Positions 1-10,319 of a stretch of DNA of 64,000 nucleotides are shown here, one piece after another. Origin of the DNA: Euglena gracilis (Eukaryota > Euglenida > Euglenophyceae > Euglenales); NCBI GenBank assembly GCA_039621445.1, contig CP154954.1, forward strand, positions 2,728,001-2,792,000, read 5' to 3'. Position 1 is the stretch's first letter. Every line of letters starts with the position of its first letter. The position numbers and the translations under genes were made by a program. The notes beneath the pieces are model-generated. The model saw only the letters and a list, made by a program, of their open reading frames with translations, did no database searches and had not been told where the DNA came from.

Positions 1-35
1 ACAATTCCACTTTTGGTTTCGACGTTTGCGCCTGA
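1..35 (+). CDS. End of a terminal exon (copy 1), unknown protein
   Basis: The first 35 bases are the last codons of the reading frame seen complete at 34,066-34,237, ending in TGA at 33-35. The preceding part lies outside the window. The product is not recognised. Support is only the open frame shared with the second copy. Confidence 0.3.
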   Translation, partial: NSTFGFDVCA

Positions 36-120
36 CTTGCGACGTCCTGTCGGCCAAAGTTTCCCGAACCTTTTGTCCCAGGGGTACGATTCTGTGATTC
101 ACAACTGATTCTCCATTTAG

Positions 121-194
121 GTCAATGGCTGTAGGTGTGCAAGACTGTCAAACCATGACCCCTGAGGGCAACGCTGCCATCCCGATCGCAAAGG
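121..194 (+). CDS. Candidate small exon, unknown product
   Basis: An acceptor-like TTTAG ends at 120 and a donor-like AAGG|GTCAGC follows 194. Between them one frame is open, with an ATG at 125 and 23 codons after it (MAVGVQDCQTM near the start), ending in phase 1. The second copy (34,323-34,396) is identical. It could be a first exon, but the next exon in matching phase was not found. Confidence 0.27.
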
Positions 195-300
195 GTCAGC
201 CCCCACCCGCAAGCAGATTTTTGATATGTGGGAAGACTTTCCAATTTAAGAGAGTCACTTTTTAGTTTGAAATAATATATATATATAATCTACATAATAT

Positions 301-674
301 TATCTCTCTCTCTCTCTCTCTCTCTTTGTGTGTGTGTGTGTGTGCGTTGTGTGTTGTTTGTCTTGTGTGCGTGTTGTGTGTTGTGTGTGCGTGTTGTGTG
401 TGTGTTGGGTGTGTGTTGTGTGTGTGTGTGTTTTGTGTGCGGTGTGTGTGTGTGTGTGTTGTGTGTTGTGTACGTGTTGTGCGTGTTTTGTGTGTGTGTG
501 TTGTGTGTTGTGTGTGTGTTGTGTGTGTTGTGCGTGTGTGTGTGTGTGTTGTGTGTGTGTGTTGTTGTGTGTGTGTGTGTGGTGTGTGTTTGGGTGGTGT
601 TTGTGTGGAGTGTTTTGTGCTTGTGTGTGTGTGTGTTGTGTGTGTGTGTGTGTTTTGTGTGTGTGTTGTTTGTG

Positions 675-742
<68 letters not shown>

Positions 743-770
743 TGGGGGTGTGCGTGCGCGTGTGTGTGGC
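301..770. repeat. TC then TG-rich microsatellite (copy 1)
   Basis: About 25 bases of TC repeat run into more than 400 bases of TG repeat interrupted by TTG, CG and TTTG variants. All six frames across it give Cys/Val or His/Thr polypeptides that are artefacts. The equivalent tract in copy 2 differs in its interruptions, as expected from replication slippage. Confidence 0.97.
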
Positions 771-790
771 TCCCAAATCTCAAATGTCAG

Positions 791-926
791 CCCCATCCGT
801 TCTCTGGTGGACGCTGCGGCTGGCCCCCTCCTCACGGCCGTCACACCGGTGCCCGTGGAAGGCGGGGTGCTCCTGCAGACCCCCGACAGAGGGGCCGGCT
901 GCTTTGTGCGCGCCAGTGGCGACCAG
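791..926 (+). CDS. Candidate GC-rich exon, unknown product
   Basis: After an acceptor-like TGTCAG the frame starting with one spare base reads a plausible hydrophobic/proline-containing stretch (core LVDAAAGPLLTAVTPVPVEG). The composition is GC-rich, unlike the flanks. The second copy (34,995-35,130) differs by one base in this exon, changing Ala to Thr. No clear GT donor follows, so the right border is a guess. I do not recognise the family. Confidence 0.32.
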
Positions 927-1131
927 GCTGTTGCCAGGCCCGGGAACCCAAGGGGGTTGCCCCTTCACCGGATGTCTTTGTGGATTTTTGGGGGTGGAGG
1001 CGCAAGGATGCATTTGTGTTTGTGCGGATGATCGCCATAATTCAGACTGGCACAGATAAGAATTCGAGTGGACATTTGCAGACAGAAGACAAATAGGGAT
1101 GCATCAGATGAGGGTTTGGGACATACATCTC

Positions 1132-1599
1132 TCTAAGGTTTTGCGACCCCCCCCCCCCCGGGGGGGGGCGGTTGCAGCCAGCCCCGATTTGGGCCCAGCC
1201 CAGCCGCAGCAGCCCCCTCCCCCGGGGGGGGGGGTGCTGCTAGCCCTAGCTAGCCAGCCCCTTTTTGGGGGTCCAGCCCAAAATTTTTCGGCGCAAAGCG
1301 CCGAAATTTTTTGAAAAACTGTGTTCAAAAGTGGCCAAAAATGGGGTTTGGGGGCCGTTTGGGGCATTTTTGGGGGGTTTCAGATGCGTCATTTTTTCAA
1401 AACTGTGTTTCGCAGGTCATTTTTGGGCATTTTTCCAATTTCAGTCCAGCTCGCCCCGGCTCGGGTCAAACCGGGGTCCAGCCCCCCCCCCCCCCCCCCC
1501 CGCGGGGGGCAGGCTAGCCAGCCCAAATTTCTAGCCAGCCCAAATTTCTAGCCCTAGCCCAGCAACCCCCCTCCCCGGGGGTCCTTAAAGAGATGTATG
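1132..1599. mobile_element. hAT-like MITE, TIR CATACATCTCTYTAAGG
   Basis: The left end begins CATACATCTCTCTAAGG and the right end is the inverse of CATACATCTCTTTAAGG (16 of 17 matching). The element is flanked by GTTTGGGA on the left and GTTTGGAA on the right, an 8-base duplication with one difference. The interior is non-coding: two C-run/G-run palindromes, a small hairpin CGGCGCAAAGCGCCG followed by an A/T run, and repeated AGCCAGCCC motifs. Eight-base duplications with CA...TG ends are typical of hAT elements. Copy 2 carries it at the same site. Confidence 0.75.
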
Positions 1600-3769
1600 G
1601 TTTGGAAAAGAGGTGGTGTGCGCCAGTGTGGATTATGGCATGGGGGGGAATGCTTATCGATTTTTTGTGCATTTTTTGCTAGATTTTTTTGAGAGTGAAA
1701 ATGCGCTCTTTTTTGCGCATTTTTTTTTTCTCAGCCAGGCTGGTGCATTCCCTCTGGTTATGGAAAGGGAGGCTGCCAATATCCACAAATTTTGGGAGAC
1801 ATAACCCCCTTTTAAAATTCACAGAAATGTGCAACATCTGGGAGAAAAGGAGCAAGAATCCCGGAAGTGCAAAAAATACCAAAAATGCAAAAATGACGCA
1901 CTTTTTAAAAAAGTCAAATGGGAATTTGAGGAAAATGTCACGTTGCAAAAAAACGCATGCACAAAGAATGCACAAATCTGAAAAAATTGGGGAGGATGTA
2001 TGTTGGGGGGGATTAAAGTGCCATGTTTTCAATGCTTCAAGGCTTTTCTTTAAGCATCTGAAGAGTGAAAGAAATCGGGCGGTCTCAGAAACTCCACCCC
2101 CGCAGACAAGGCTCTTTAAGGAGCCATTTTGTGCTACTTGATGTAGGTGTCCTTCGCTGCCATTCAATAAAATTTCCTTTTTGTAGGTGGCTGCTGCACG
2201 TCCATTTGAGCATTGTTGTGCCGAACTTTGGCTGCGCGCATCGGCTGTATCTGAACCGTGGGAAGCCAGACTGTGTTTGTTGCCATGCCCGACAGGGCCA
2301 TCCAAGTTTTCCAACCCCCCCCCCCCCTGTCTTTCAGTCATCTCCTGTCATCTGGCAGCTGGTCTGCCGTCAGCGCCGAGTCGCCCGAGCTCATCATTTG
2401 GTGTTGACGCCCCCGTCCGCCTCTCTCTCTAATAAGCCATTCCCATCCTCTCCAGTCCACCCATGATGGCCACTCTAGCCTGAAATTCTGCACACAAGAG
2501 CTCAGTTTTCGGCCGAAGCCACGGGTGTTGGCCTATTGCACATTTTTGCTGCATAGGACGCACTGATATCCAGAGTTGAGTTTTCACCGTGGTGGGCAGG
2601 TGGTGAAACGCTCTTGAGAGGGTTTGCTTTCGGCCCAACTCACCCCCACCAACCGCGATGCAGCGTGATGCATGGCGATTGGTGGGTGACCCCAAGGGGT
2701 GGGTGACCGAAGCTTCACCCCACCTGGGGTTACAGTGAACCTTCTCCCGGGTGCCAGGTTTTTGACATTCAGTAACCTGCACATACCCCCCCCCCCCCTG
2801 GAAACTGTCACCCGAGCCCTGTACTCACTGATCTGTCACCATGTCACCATGGAGACCTGTCACCTACCTCTGTACTCGCTGACCTGTCACCTGACAGATT
2901 TATCTCAACGATCTTTCTCACTGAAAATGCATTTTTTTGGAAAAAAATGTTTGGTCATGGAAATTCGATTTTCCCGCCCAATCCAACCCCCCTCCCCAAA
3001 ATAAAACCACACCTCCCTGAGGCAGGGACTTTTTTGAGGATCCCGGGGGCCAGCCCAGAAGCTGGAAAAAGGTGTTGGATGGGCCCCCCTGGGGGGTGGA
3101 GGGTCCGGGGGGGGTGGGTCCGACTAGATGCCAGGCTGCACCCGGCCGGCACCCGAGAACAGGCAAAGAAAGCCTTCAGATCCAGCTGGCTTGGCTTTTT
3201 TCAGCCCAAAATTTGAGGTGAAAGCCCCCCCCAAAAAAACTACCAGAAAAGGCTATTTTTGGCCATTTTTTTTGACCCCTTTTAAACAAAGTTTCCGGCG
3301 TTTTGCGCGAAATTTTTTTTTTCGGGCTGGAAACCGTTATTGCCGCTTGAGGGTGGCCCCAGCCTGCTGGTTGGGAGCTGCTGGCTGGAAAGAAGTGCTG
3401 GCTGTCTGGACCCGCCGGGGGTAGGGTGGGGTCCAGCATCGGAAGACTTGCCCTGAGGCTTGAAATCCTGTCCAAATACAAAACTGGGGGATATATTTGG
3501 GGAGTGATTGTTTGAGGGTGGCCCTGAGAGTGATTTGTGAAAAGGCTTTCTGCCCCCCCCCCCCCCCCCGGGAAACTGTCACCTGACAAGTCAGCGAGCA
3601 CAGAGGTCGGAGGTCCCTATAGTGACTGGTCAGCAAGTACAGGGCTTTGGTGACGGTTTCCGGGTGAGTCTGGGTCAGATGCATTTTTCAACCCCCCACT
3701 GACCCAAACATACGAAAAGGCGATTTTTTTCACATTTTGTGGTCAAAAATTCTAAAATGTGGTCCCCTC
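1600..3769. other. Repeat-rich, mostly non-coding stretch
   Basis: Contains poly-T/poly-A runs, C-runs at 2,309 and 2,787, and inverse-oriented members of the CCAGCC dispersed family near 3,035-3,090 and 3,360-3,420. A short open stretch at 2,187-2,295 after TTTTGTAG is identical in both copies but reads plausibly in two frames and has no donor. The motif GTCACCTGACA recurs here and at 3,580 and 33,856. No gene could be established. Confidence 0.55.
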
Positions 3770-4060
3770 CAGGCTTGTGCTTAGTCGGGTGCCTACCCCA
3801 CGCGGGGGGGTGCTAGGGGCAGGCACCCCATAGCACCTGATCCGACCCCCCCGGGGGGGGGGGTAGGGTTTTGGGGGGTGCCTGCCCCTAGCAGGCACCC
3901 CCCTCCGACCCCGGCGCCAAAGGCACCGGGGGCCCAGAAAAGGCCATTTCAATGAATTTTTTCTGGGTCCCCCCCGGACCCCTATCCCCCGGGGGGGGGG
4001 TGCCTGCTAGGGGCAGGCACCCTATAGCACCCCCCCCCCCGGTTGGTAAGCACAAGCATG
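3770..4060. mobile_element. hAT-like MITE, TIR CANGCTTGTGCTTA (copy 1)
   Basis: The 291-base element begins CAGGCTTGTGCTTA and ends with the inverse of CATGCTTGTGCTTA (one mismatch in 14). It is bounded exactly by GTCCCCTC at 3,762-3,769 and 4,061-4,068. Inside are C/G palindromes, repeated GGGGCAGGCACCCC-type motifs and a GGCGCC hairpin. There is no transposase; it would be moved in trans. The same insertion, with the same target duplication, is at 37,976-38,261, so it predates the large duplication. Confidence 0.88.
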
Positions 4061-4620
4061 GTCCCCTCAATTCCCCTCATTTTGCCCAAAATTCTTCATT
4101 TTTAAGCAAAATGTTATCTGGTGACCATTTTTTTTGGACCCAAGCTCTCAACTTCATGGCCTAAAATTGTTGTAAAATCGCAGATTTTCGGAGACTTTCC
4201 CGTCTCGTACCGCTGTCCCAGCACTGGAGGGGTTTAAAGCCTCCACTCCAGGGTGGTTTTCTATTTGGGGGTTTTGTATTTGGGGGGGTTTGTGTATAAA
4301 GACATTGGAAAATTTCTTTGGCATTTTCTCCAGTTTGTGGTCAATTTTCCTTTGGATCCTACAGCGGCCAATGCCCCCCCCCCCCGAGGAGCAGAGCTGG
4401 TTTGGGGTGAGTTCAAGCGACCCCTCCCCCCGGGAGTCGGAAAAAATTGCGTTGCCAGCCTTCTTCATTAATTCATTAAGAGGCAGACCTGCAAAAAAAA
4501 AACCTGGTGGCTAAAGCGATTTTTTTTGGAAATTGTTGATTTCGACATTGTGGCTATCACACACACAAACAGACAAAAAAATACTGCGGGTTGTTGGGCA
4601 GGTGTTGTCTCCCACCCCAG
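4061..4620. other. Non-coding stretch before exon 4,621
   Basis: AT-rich with two GGGGGTTTTGTATTTGGGGG-like direct motifs near 4,265-4,290, a C-run at 4,374 and a poly-A tract near 4,492. No open frame with splice-site support was seen. Confidence 0.5.
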
Positions 4621-4699
4621 TTCGGCCCCTGATGGCTGCAGCATCCCTCCTGGCTGGCAACAAGGCGGTGACGGTTTCCGACCCTCCAATTGGCACAAG
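4621..4699 (+). CDS. Well-bounded exon, unknown product (copy 1)
   Basis: The exon follows CCCACCCCAG and ends at ACAAG|GTGGGT, both good splice signals. The frame is two bases plus 25 codons plus two bases, reading ...RPLMAAASLLAGNKAVTVSD... The 79-base exon is identical in copy 2. Its ending phase fits the next candidate exon at 4,889, giving a joined arginine codon. It may belong to the N-terminal part of the downstream mTERF-like gene or to a separate gene. Confidence 0.5.
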
Positions 4700-4888
4700 G
4701 TGGGTTGTTGTTGTTTTTTTAGCACTACACATCAACAGACAACGGTTCATTCTCTCGTCATGCAACCACCAACCGTATTCGCTGCCCAGTGTTTGCAGGA
4801 CAGTTGATCACGGTGCCATCCTTGCCTGCTGTGAGTTGACCTGCCCTTTGGGTGACCCACCTGCTGCCGCTCTGTGCTCCCCAATCAG

Positions 4889-4924
4889 GGCGTCGCGTGA
4901 GCAGGAGGGGATCCTCCCCGGGAG
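4889..4924 (+). CDS. Candidate 36-base micro-exon (copy 1)
   Basis: An acceptor CCCCAATCAG precedes it and a GT follows GGGAG at 4,924. One base completes the codon left open by exon 4,621-4,699, then eleven codons follow (ASREQEGILPG). The phase agreement is the main support; the donor GTTGCT is weak. Copy 2 has the same sequence at 39,090-39,125. Confidence 0.33.
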
Positions 4925-4929
4925 GTTGC

Positions 4930-5022
4930 TGCCTTTCTCCAGCCCTGGACCCCCAACCTCCCTCCTGTCAACGGAATTTGATTCCTGTCCAGCCGCCAGA
5001 AGGGCGGCTGGATGGTAGCAGA
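4930..5022. repeat. Dispersed CCAGCC-family repeat with internal hairpin
   Basis: A CTTTCTCCAGCC(C)TGGACCCCC block is followed by a TCAACGGAATTTGATTCC block and a hairpin CCAGCCGCC-AGAA-GGGCGGCTGG. Diverged relatives in the same order are at 8,319-8,431 and 9,545-9,640. The arrangement suggests a short interspersed element of roughly 100 bases. Confidence 0.55.
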
Positions 5023-6061
5023 CTCCTTACCTTGGTGGGAGCCACGGGCCAAGATCGCTTGAAAATGGACTGAAAATGGACCCCCAGCTCGTGTTTTTTT
5101 GGGGGGGGGCAGAGAAGTCATTTTCAGGCAGTAATTGCTGGTTTTTGTAGTTTTTTTGTTTTAACATTTTCATATTCCAAGGTTTACTTGGCACAAGCTT
5201 GTCCCAGTTTCAATTGGGGTACCCCACCCTGGGGGGTTAGCCAGCCCAAGGTTAACCAGCCCCATGATTTCCTTCCCCTCCCCCCCCCCCCCATGGGTCA
5301 GGCACCGCCCCACCCTCACTGCCTGGTGCCCCACGCAGCACCCGCGAGGCCCCAATCGCCCTTCCTCTTGTGCCACAAGCCAGTGGTGGACGTTTCCTTG
5401 GACCGCAGGGGGGAGGGGGGGCTTTGAACATTCCGTGCTCACTGGCTGGCTGGCCAACCAGGACACCCAGGTGTTCGTGGGCAATTTGCCAGAAACACAC
5501 CAAATTTTGGGCAAAATTTGTGTGGTGGGCAACCTTGAATAAACCCCGAACGCCCTGTCTAATGGTATTTGGCTTTCCGTATACTTCACGCCTGGTCTTG
5601 TTTATGCCCATCTTAGGCCCAAAATCCATCACAGGGAACGTCCGCTCACCTTCACCAAACCAACACCTCATTTCCATCAAATGTATATATGTGCCAGACC
5701 TGCAGACTTGTACAGAGCTTGCAAGCGCTGTGCAGCCGAACCGCCCGTCCTCCATTCTTGCTGCCATTCTCGCTTCCAACGTTTTTTGTTTGCATTTGCT
5801 CTCAAGTCTCTCTGGCTGCATGACCAGGGGTTATCTCAAACCGAAGGGGATCCTACCCCCCCCCCCCCGGGGGTCCAGCCAGCCAGCACTTTTTTCCCCA
5901 GCCAACACCTCCCAGCTGGACTGTGGACCCCGGGGGGGGGGGGGGTTCGGCTGAAATAAAGTTCGTGGACCGAAATTTTTTTTCGGCGCAAAGCACCCTT
6001 TGTAGGAACAGCACCAACAGTTGTAAGCTGTGTTGTGCAGAATGCACCTGAAAAACACACC
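5023..6061. other. Non-coding stretch with C/G runs
   Basis: Contains C-runs at 5,280 and 5,862, a G-run at 5,933, another CCAGCC-family piece at 5,868-5,900 and a truncated CGGCGCAAAGC hairpin at 5,982. The long overlapping frames in all directions are typical of GC-skewed non-coding DNA. No splice-bounded exon was identified. Confidence 0.45.
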
Positions 6062-6313
6062 ATGGGATGCCACACCGTGCGCGCTGTGGATCTGCGAAGG
6101 TTTAAACAAGCAGTGCAGTGGCATCACCAGAACGTGGAATTCCTGATGCTTGTTTATCCAACGTTCATGGGTTCATCAAAACGTGACAAATTCGTACAAA
6201 AAATCGTGCCGTACCCGGTGGGGTGGGTTCGACCAAGGACCCTTGTTCTCCTCGAAGTTTTACATCGACGTGCCGAAAATCTTTTGAAAACATTCGAATT
6301 GGGAAAAAATTGA
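6062..6313 (+). CDS. Candidate ORF of 83 codons, unknown product
   Basis: ATG at 6,062 (MGCHTVRAVDLRRFKQAVQ...) to TGA at 6,311-6,313. The equivalent frame in copy 2 (40,261-40,512) keeps its length. I noted two differences: one synonymous (TTA/TTG) and one Glu-to-Lys three codons before the asparagine end. The composition (HHQN, LMLVYPTF, RRAENLLKTF) looks protein-like rather than repeat-derived. No domain is recognised. It could also be a terminal exon, since the frame is open upstream in copy 2. Confidence 0.35.
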   Translation: MGCHTVRAVDLRRFKQAVQWHHQNVEFLMLVYPTFMGSSKRDKFVQKIVPYPVGWVRPRTLVLLEVLHRRAENLLKTFELGKN

Positions 6314-6683
6314 ATTTATTTTCAGGAGCCGATTTGACCACCCAATTGACCCCCCCCCCCCAACAATCAGCCCGACCGTTGCACAGCACAACGCGACTTC
6401 CTCAGTCCTCCAAATATAAGCAACCACAACTTGCTTTTATTTGGTTTCGAACATTGACTCCAGGTTGCTGACATTTGTAATCCGCCGATTTCTGCCGGGT
6501 TTCGGTCCTTTTCATGAGAATTCCTTCCCATCGTCCAGCCAGGGGTTGCTGACATTCGTGGGCTGCTTTCCTCGCTTTCTTCATTTGTTTACTTATTTGT
6601 TTATTTTTTTGTTTATTTGTTGGGGGTTCACCTCGCTGTGTTTATTTGCGTGCCCCCCGTGGTCCGCAGCCGTCCCGCCCCCG

Positions 6684-6834
6684 ATGTCTCCCAGCCCCGG
6701 GTTGTGGCCCGGCCACCCCGACCGTATCCGCGGGGCCGGTGGTGGGCCGCTAGGGGCCGTGCCCCGGAGGTGGCTCATCCCGGTGTTAGTGCTCACGTTC
6801 GTGGCGATGGGGCTGTCTGCTGCCCATGCTCAAC
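6684..6834 (+). CDS. Candidate first exon encoding a signal or membrane segment
   Basis: ATG at 6,684 opens a frame with a basic stretch (VPRRW) followed by a hydrophobic run LIPVLVLTFVAMGLSAAHAQQ, which resembles a secretory or transit signal ending in AHA. Between copies, the two changes upstream of and at the start of the hydrophobic run are synonymous in this frame and one is Val-to-Leu, whereas the frame decays after this point. Its right border is not defined. The whole region is GC-rich, so overlapping frames are also open. Confidence 0.33.
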
Positions 6835-7698
6835 AATGTTGGCCCATTGCTCGGGGATTTGCAGTGGGGCGTGCAAATCAAACCTCCGCTTCGCCCAGCC
6901 TGTTGGGGCCTACTTTGCTGGGGCCAAGTGGGGGGGGGGGACAAGATGGACACCTCTTCCTCTGGGTGTGCGTAAAAAATTAGCTGTTTTGAGCACCTTT
7001 CCATGAATAAAAAGTTGCAGAATCTTCCCATAAAGATTTTTTGTTTGTTCGTTTACTCTGTCTAGGTGTTTTTGATGGGTTTGGTCCTGGATCGGGGATT
7101 TTTTTGGACTTGGTTTTCAAGCTGTCGAAACAAGCCGTTGCTTTGTGATAGTTTGATAGTTTTGGGGGAGAATTCCTCCCCAGCGTTCCAAACTGTACGC
7201 ACATCTGCACGCGCATTTGGCAACATCCTTCAGGGTCGTCCTTCTTCCTTCTTTTACCAATATCAGGAACCTGTGTGCGTGAAACCCTCAACCCGCTCCA
7301 GTCTCGCCTTCCACGCCCTCCGCCACTGCCTGTCCCCAATATCCCCAAAGTGTCTCAGCTGGCCTGACCTTGCCCCGACCGCCATCCACGTCGTTCTGGG
7401 CCCGGCACCACCTGGCCACCCTTCCTCACACGCAGCTGCCGCGAGCTGTTGCGTGGCCGGCGGTTGCGGGGCGAGACGGCTGGGGCTTAGGCGTGTGCTA
7501 CCGCTGCTACCGCAAACTTTGTATTTTGCATACATTGCATTTTTCCCGCATTTTTTTATTTGTCCTCTTTATTTTTATTTATTTATTTACGGATTTATTA
7601 TCAAGGTTCTTCGTTGCTTTGTGCTTGCGGACGTTTCTGGAACCAGTTTGCCATTCGGGGGGGGGGGGCACGGCAGGGACCAGGCGGTGGCACAGCAG

Positions 7699-7777
7699 GG
7701 ACCAGCTGCGCCAACGGCCCGTGGAGCACAGGCGCCGCCACATCCTGCCGCTGCTGCCGCCACCACCAGTCTGTGGG
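7699..7777 (+). CDS. Candidate exon, unknown or N-terminal mTERF-like (copy 1)
   Basis: Follows GGCACAGCAG and ends at TGTGG|GGT-type donor GTGCCT. One base plus 26 codons (RDQLRQRPVEHRRRHILPLL...). The copies differ here by a compensating three-base gain and loss that keeps the frame, which favours coding. The RRRHILPLLPPP character is compatible with helical repeat proteins, but the family is not certain. Confidence 0.4.
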
Positions 7778-8318
7778 GTGCCTGGCGTCCCACGGTGCCT
7801 TGCGGCCATGTCTCTCTTTCAACCTGCAGGGCTCTCCCCTTTGGTGGTTGGACCAGACCCCCCATGTCCAACAACCCCCCTATTTGCATCCCCCCCCCCC
7901 CGGCCGCAGGACACCTTTTCGGAGGTTTGGCCAGTCCGCAACCTTAAATGACTGATTGGGAGAAAACCACCCGCGAAAGTGCCCATCGATAACAAAACCG
8001 TAACAAAAAATCATTTTGGGTGACTTTGGTCATTTTCCAGCTGTTTTTTTTAAAGGCCCAAATCAGTTGGTTTTGCCACCGCATCTCACCAAGTCTATAT
8101 CAATGGCCACCGCATCCCAGGGTCAAACGGGGCCACAGGGCCACTGAAAGTTGCCATCGTTCGGCACCAACCCCCCCACCAGTGCACTGTGGCTGCCAGC
8201 CAGTCAGTGTCCTGTCCGTGCTGCTGCTGCTGCTGCTGCCCCTGGCGGCTGTCCTCCGTCTCACGGGCCGTGGACCAGGGTGTAGCTTGAGAAATTTTGA
8301 CCCCACCCACCGGGGGGG
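7778..8318. other. Intron-like stretch including a CTG repeat
   Basis: Holds a C-run near 7,894, an AT-rich block, and at about 8,219-8,238 a short CTG run, six units here and seven in copy 2 (about 42,441-42,461). One frame across the CTG run gives a leucine-rich stretch resembling a signal sequence, but no start or splice border could be placed. A neighbouring frame has a stop in copy 1 that is absent from copy 2. Confidence 0.4.
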
Positions 8319-8431
8319 CCAGCCAGCCAGCCAGCCAGCCAGCAGCCTTTTTCCAGCCTGGACCCCCTTCCCCCCCCTCAATGAGATTGATGTATTTCCA
8401 GCCGCCTGAAGGACTGCTGGACGGAAACTTT
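8319..8431. repeat. Dispersed CCAGCC-family repeat
   Basis: Starts with five tandem CCAG(CC) units then CAGCCTTTTTCCAGCCTGGACCCCC, followed by the TCAATGAGATTGATG block and CCAGCCGCCTGAAGG / CTGCTGGACGG. The order of blocks matches 4,930-5,022. Copy 2 has three fewer CCAG units. Confidence 0.55.
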
Positions 8432-8920
8432 TTCAATTTTTTCGCATTTGGAGGTACAAAAATGGGTCAAAAATGGGGGAAAATGAGTCAGATTTGGGCT
8501 GGCCAGGAAAATTTGGTTAAAAAAATCGATTTTTTTTTGCACAATTGGCAGTTTTTGCATTTTTGATTTTTTTGGTTCCTGGTTCGACCCCAAGTCGGGC
8601 CCAGCTCCAGCTCGGGACCCCTTGGGGGGGGAGTCAGCCAGCAGCCTTTTTCCAGCCAGCCCAAACTTTCCAGCCTCTGAGCCGGACCTGGGGGGGGGGG
8701 TCGTTTGAAAACGCCCTGCCCCTGACAACGTGCGCAGTGGGGGATGGCCACTGCCACGAAGGGGTTGCTGGGCTTCAAGGTGCCATGTGCCTGTGACCTG
8801 CAACTTGTGCACTTCGTTCCTCCCCTTCTGTGCCGGGCTTCTTTTTAAGGAAGTTCACCCCCCCCCCCCCCAAGGCAGGGGGTAGGTCACTTCCGACCCC
8901 TGGGGGTGATGTTTTGGGTG

Positions 8921-9205
8921 CAGGGTTTTTTTTTTTTAGCCTTGGACCCCCTCCCCCGGAGGGGAGGGCGGGTGGGTCCCTTGGACCCCCTCCCCCCCCG
9001 GGGGGGTGGGGGTAGGGGCTGGTGGGTATATTTTTTCTCAAGCACCGTGGGGGGTGTGACATGGCACCACCCACCCAAACAGGGTTTTTTAAGACCGGGG
9101 GGAGGGCGGAGGGGGTCGGCAACCAAACCCGCCCCCCCCCGGAAGAGCCCCCCCCCCCCAGGGGAGGGGGTCCCGGGGGACCCACCCACCTTTGCCCGAA
9201 AATGG
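8921..9205. mobile_element. hAT-like MITE broken by a local inversion (copy 1)
   Basis: The left end CAGGGTTTTTT at 8,921 is preceded by TTTGGGTG (8,913-8,920), as in copy 2. The right end, its target duplication and about 50 bases of flank appear in reverse orientation: CACCCAAA-CAGGGTTTTTTAAG at 9,072-9,093. Compared with the intact element at 43,129-43,424, about 9,036-9,205 is inverted and a short piece is lost. Breakpoints lie near TTTT and AAATGGCCATTT. Confidence 0.78.
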
Positions 9206-9507
9206 CCATTTTCTAGGGAAATTTGGTTTGGCAAGCACGAAAGCCGACCCCCCCACCCCCGGGAGGTGTGCCTGGCACCCCATTGAAGGCACGTTGGTAT
9301 GAGGCCTGCTCTGCACCCCCCAACCTGGCCAACCCGTACCTTTTGCTTTTTTTTTGGCGAACGGTTGCCTGAAAACCACCACCCAAATACATTTGGTTTC
9401 ACTTTTTGAAAAGTTTGGTGGCAATGCTTATTGGTTTTTTGCTCAGGGGTTGGAAGAAAACCCCTAAAATCTGGGCCTGATCTTGCCAACCTGGCCTCAT
9501 CCCAGGT
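9206..9507. other. Non-coding stretch
   Basis: Shared with copy 2 apart from small changes. C-rich and G-rich short runs and an AT-rich centre; no exon seen. Confidence 0.45.
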
Positions 9508-10048
9508 ACGCAGCTGGCCTCCCCTCCCCTCCACCCTGGGGGGGGGGGCAGGCAAGCCTTTTTCCAGCCGGCAGCCTGACCCTCCTCAACGAATTTTGGT
9601 TCCTCTGCAGACGCCAGAGGCTGGCAGTAACTTATTCTCAGCCTTGGCGGAGAGAGGAGAACCGGAGACCCTTTTTTGGTTTTCTTTTTCGGTTTCCCCC
9701 TTCATTTTCGACCCGAAGTGGTCGACAACGCGATGCCGACTGTTTCTGACCGTTTCCAACCGCACAAAATTGGAAATCTAGGTGACATTTGGTGGACGTT
9801 GAAGTGACCATGGTCATCGCACCTTGCACCTTGCTTTGATCCAATTTATGCCTTTTCTCTTTAATAGCGATGTCACATTTCTCCCGCCGAACAACCTCAG
9901 TATGGGCCATGTGGGCACAAACGGAGGGAATGGTTGACATTGTGGAAGACACAGAAGACCCTGGTGCGACGTTTGATAGTTCTCAAAAATGCATCCATCA
10001 CATCTTGATGATTTTCCAACCCTTGCCCCAATTGCCGTGGCATACAGG
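9508..10048. other. Block of about 540 bases absent from copy 2
   Basis: Copy 2 passes from CATCCCAGGTAC (43,777) straight through a C-run into TTCTTTTTAAGGGTGCCC, which corresponds to 10,050 here. The extra block begins with a CCAGCC-family repeat (9,545-9,640), then AT-rich DNA with an open stretch at 9,870-10,060 after TTTAATAG (MSHFSRRTTSVWAMWAQTEG...). No target duplication was found, so insertion here and deletion there are both possible. Confidence 0.6.
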
Positions 10049-10232
10049 CTTCTTTTTAAGGGTGCCCAGGTACACCAAAGGGGGGGGGGCTAGACTCGCT
10101 CTAAGCCTTGGATTTGGAATTGGAGGCACAGGGAAGGAAATTTTGACAGAGGGACACTATGGCCATGGGTGCTTGGCAATGGGAAACGTGCCCTTTTTCT
10201 GAACCCGAACCAGCGCAGCCACCCCCTCGCAG

Positions 10233-10319
10233 CGGAAGGGGACGCAGCCCTGGACCGGAAGGAGGAAGCGAGGCGCATTCGGATGGCCTTGCTCTTCCCA
10301 CCGCCTACCGACCTGACGG
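10233..10319 (+). CDS. mTERF-like gene copy 1, exon a
   Basis: Acceptor CCCCTCGCAG and donor ACGG|GTGTGT. Two bases, 28 codons (EGDAALDRKEEARRIRMALL...) and one base. All 87 bases are identical in copy 2 while nearby intron DNA differs, which suggests constraint. Its one-base remainder joins in phase with the next exon. Confidence 0.65.

Noticed and set aside
262-1096. Long Cys/Val and His/Thr reading frames across the TG tract, and their copy 2 counterparts
   Set aside because: They are translations of a dinucleotide repeat and are open in all frames; no gene is implied.
2187-2295. Open stretch with CVCCHARQGH
   Set aside because: Two frames look equally plausible, the copies are identical so give no frame test, and there is no GT donor.
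6441-6983. 180-codon frame read as a single gene
   Set aside because: Crosses AT-rich intron-like sequence and ends in a G-run; only the central hydrophobic part merits a low-confidence call.
7420-7500. GC-rich stretch after CACACGCAG with RELLRGRRL
   Set aside because: Copies disagree (stop in copy 1, Leu in copy 2) and three frames are open, so no frame could be chosen.
8570-8600. tRNA-like GGTTCGACCCC (also 6,228 and 42,798)
   Set aside because: No A-box, acceptor stem or anticodon arm at the right distance on either strand.
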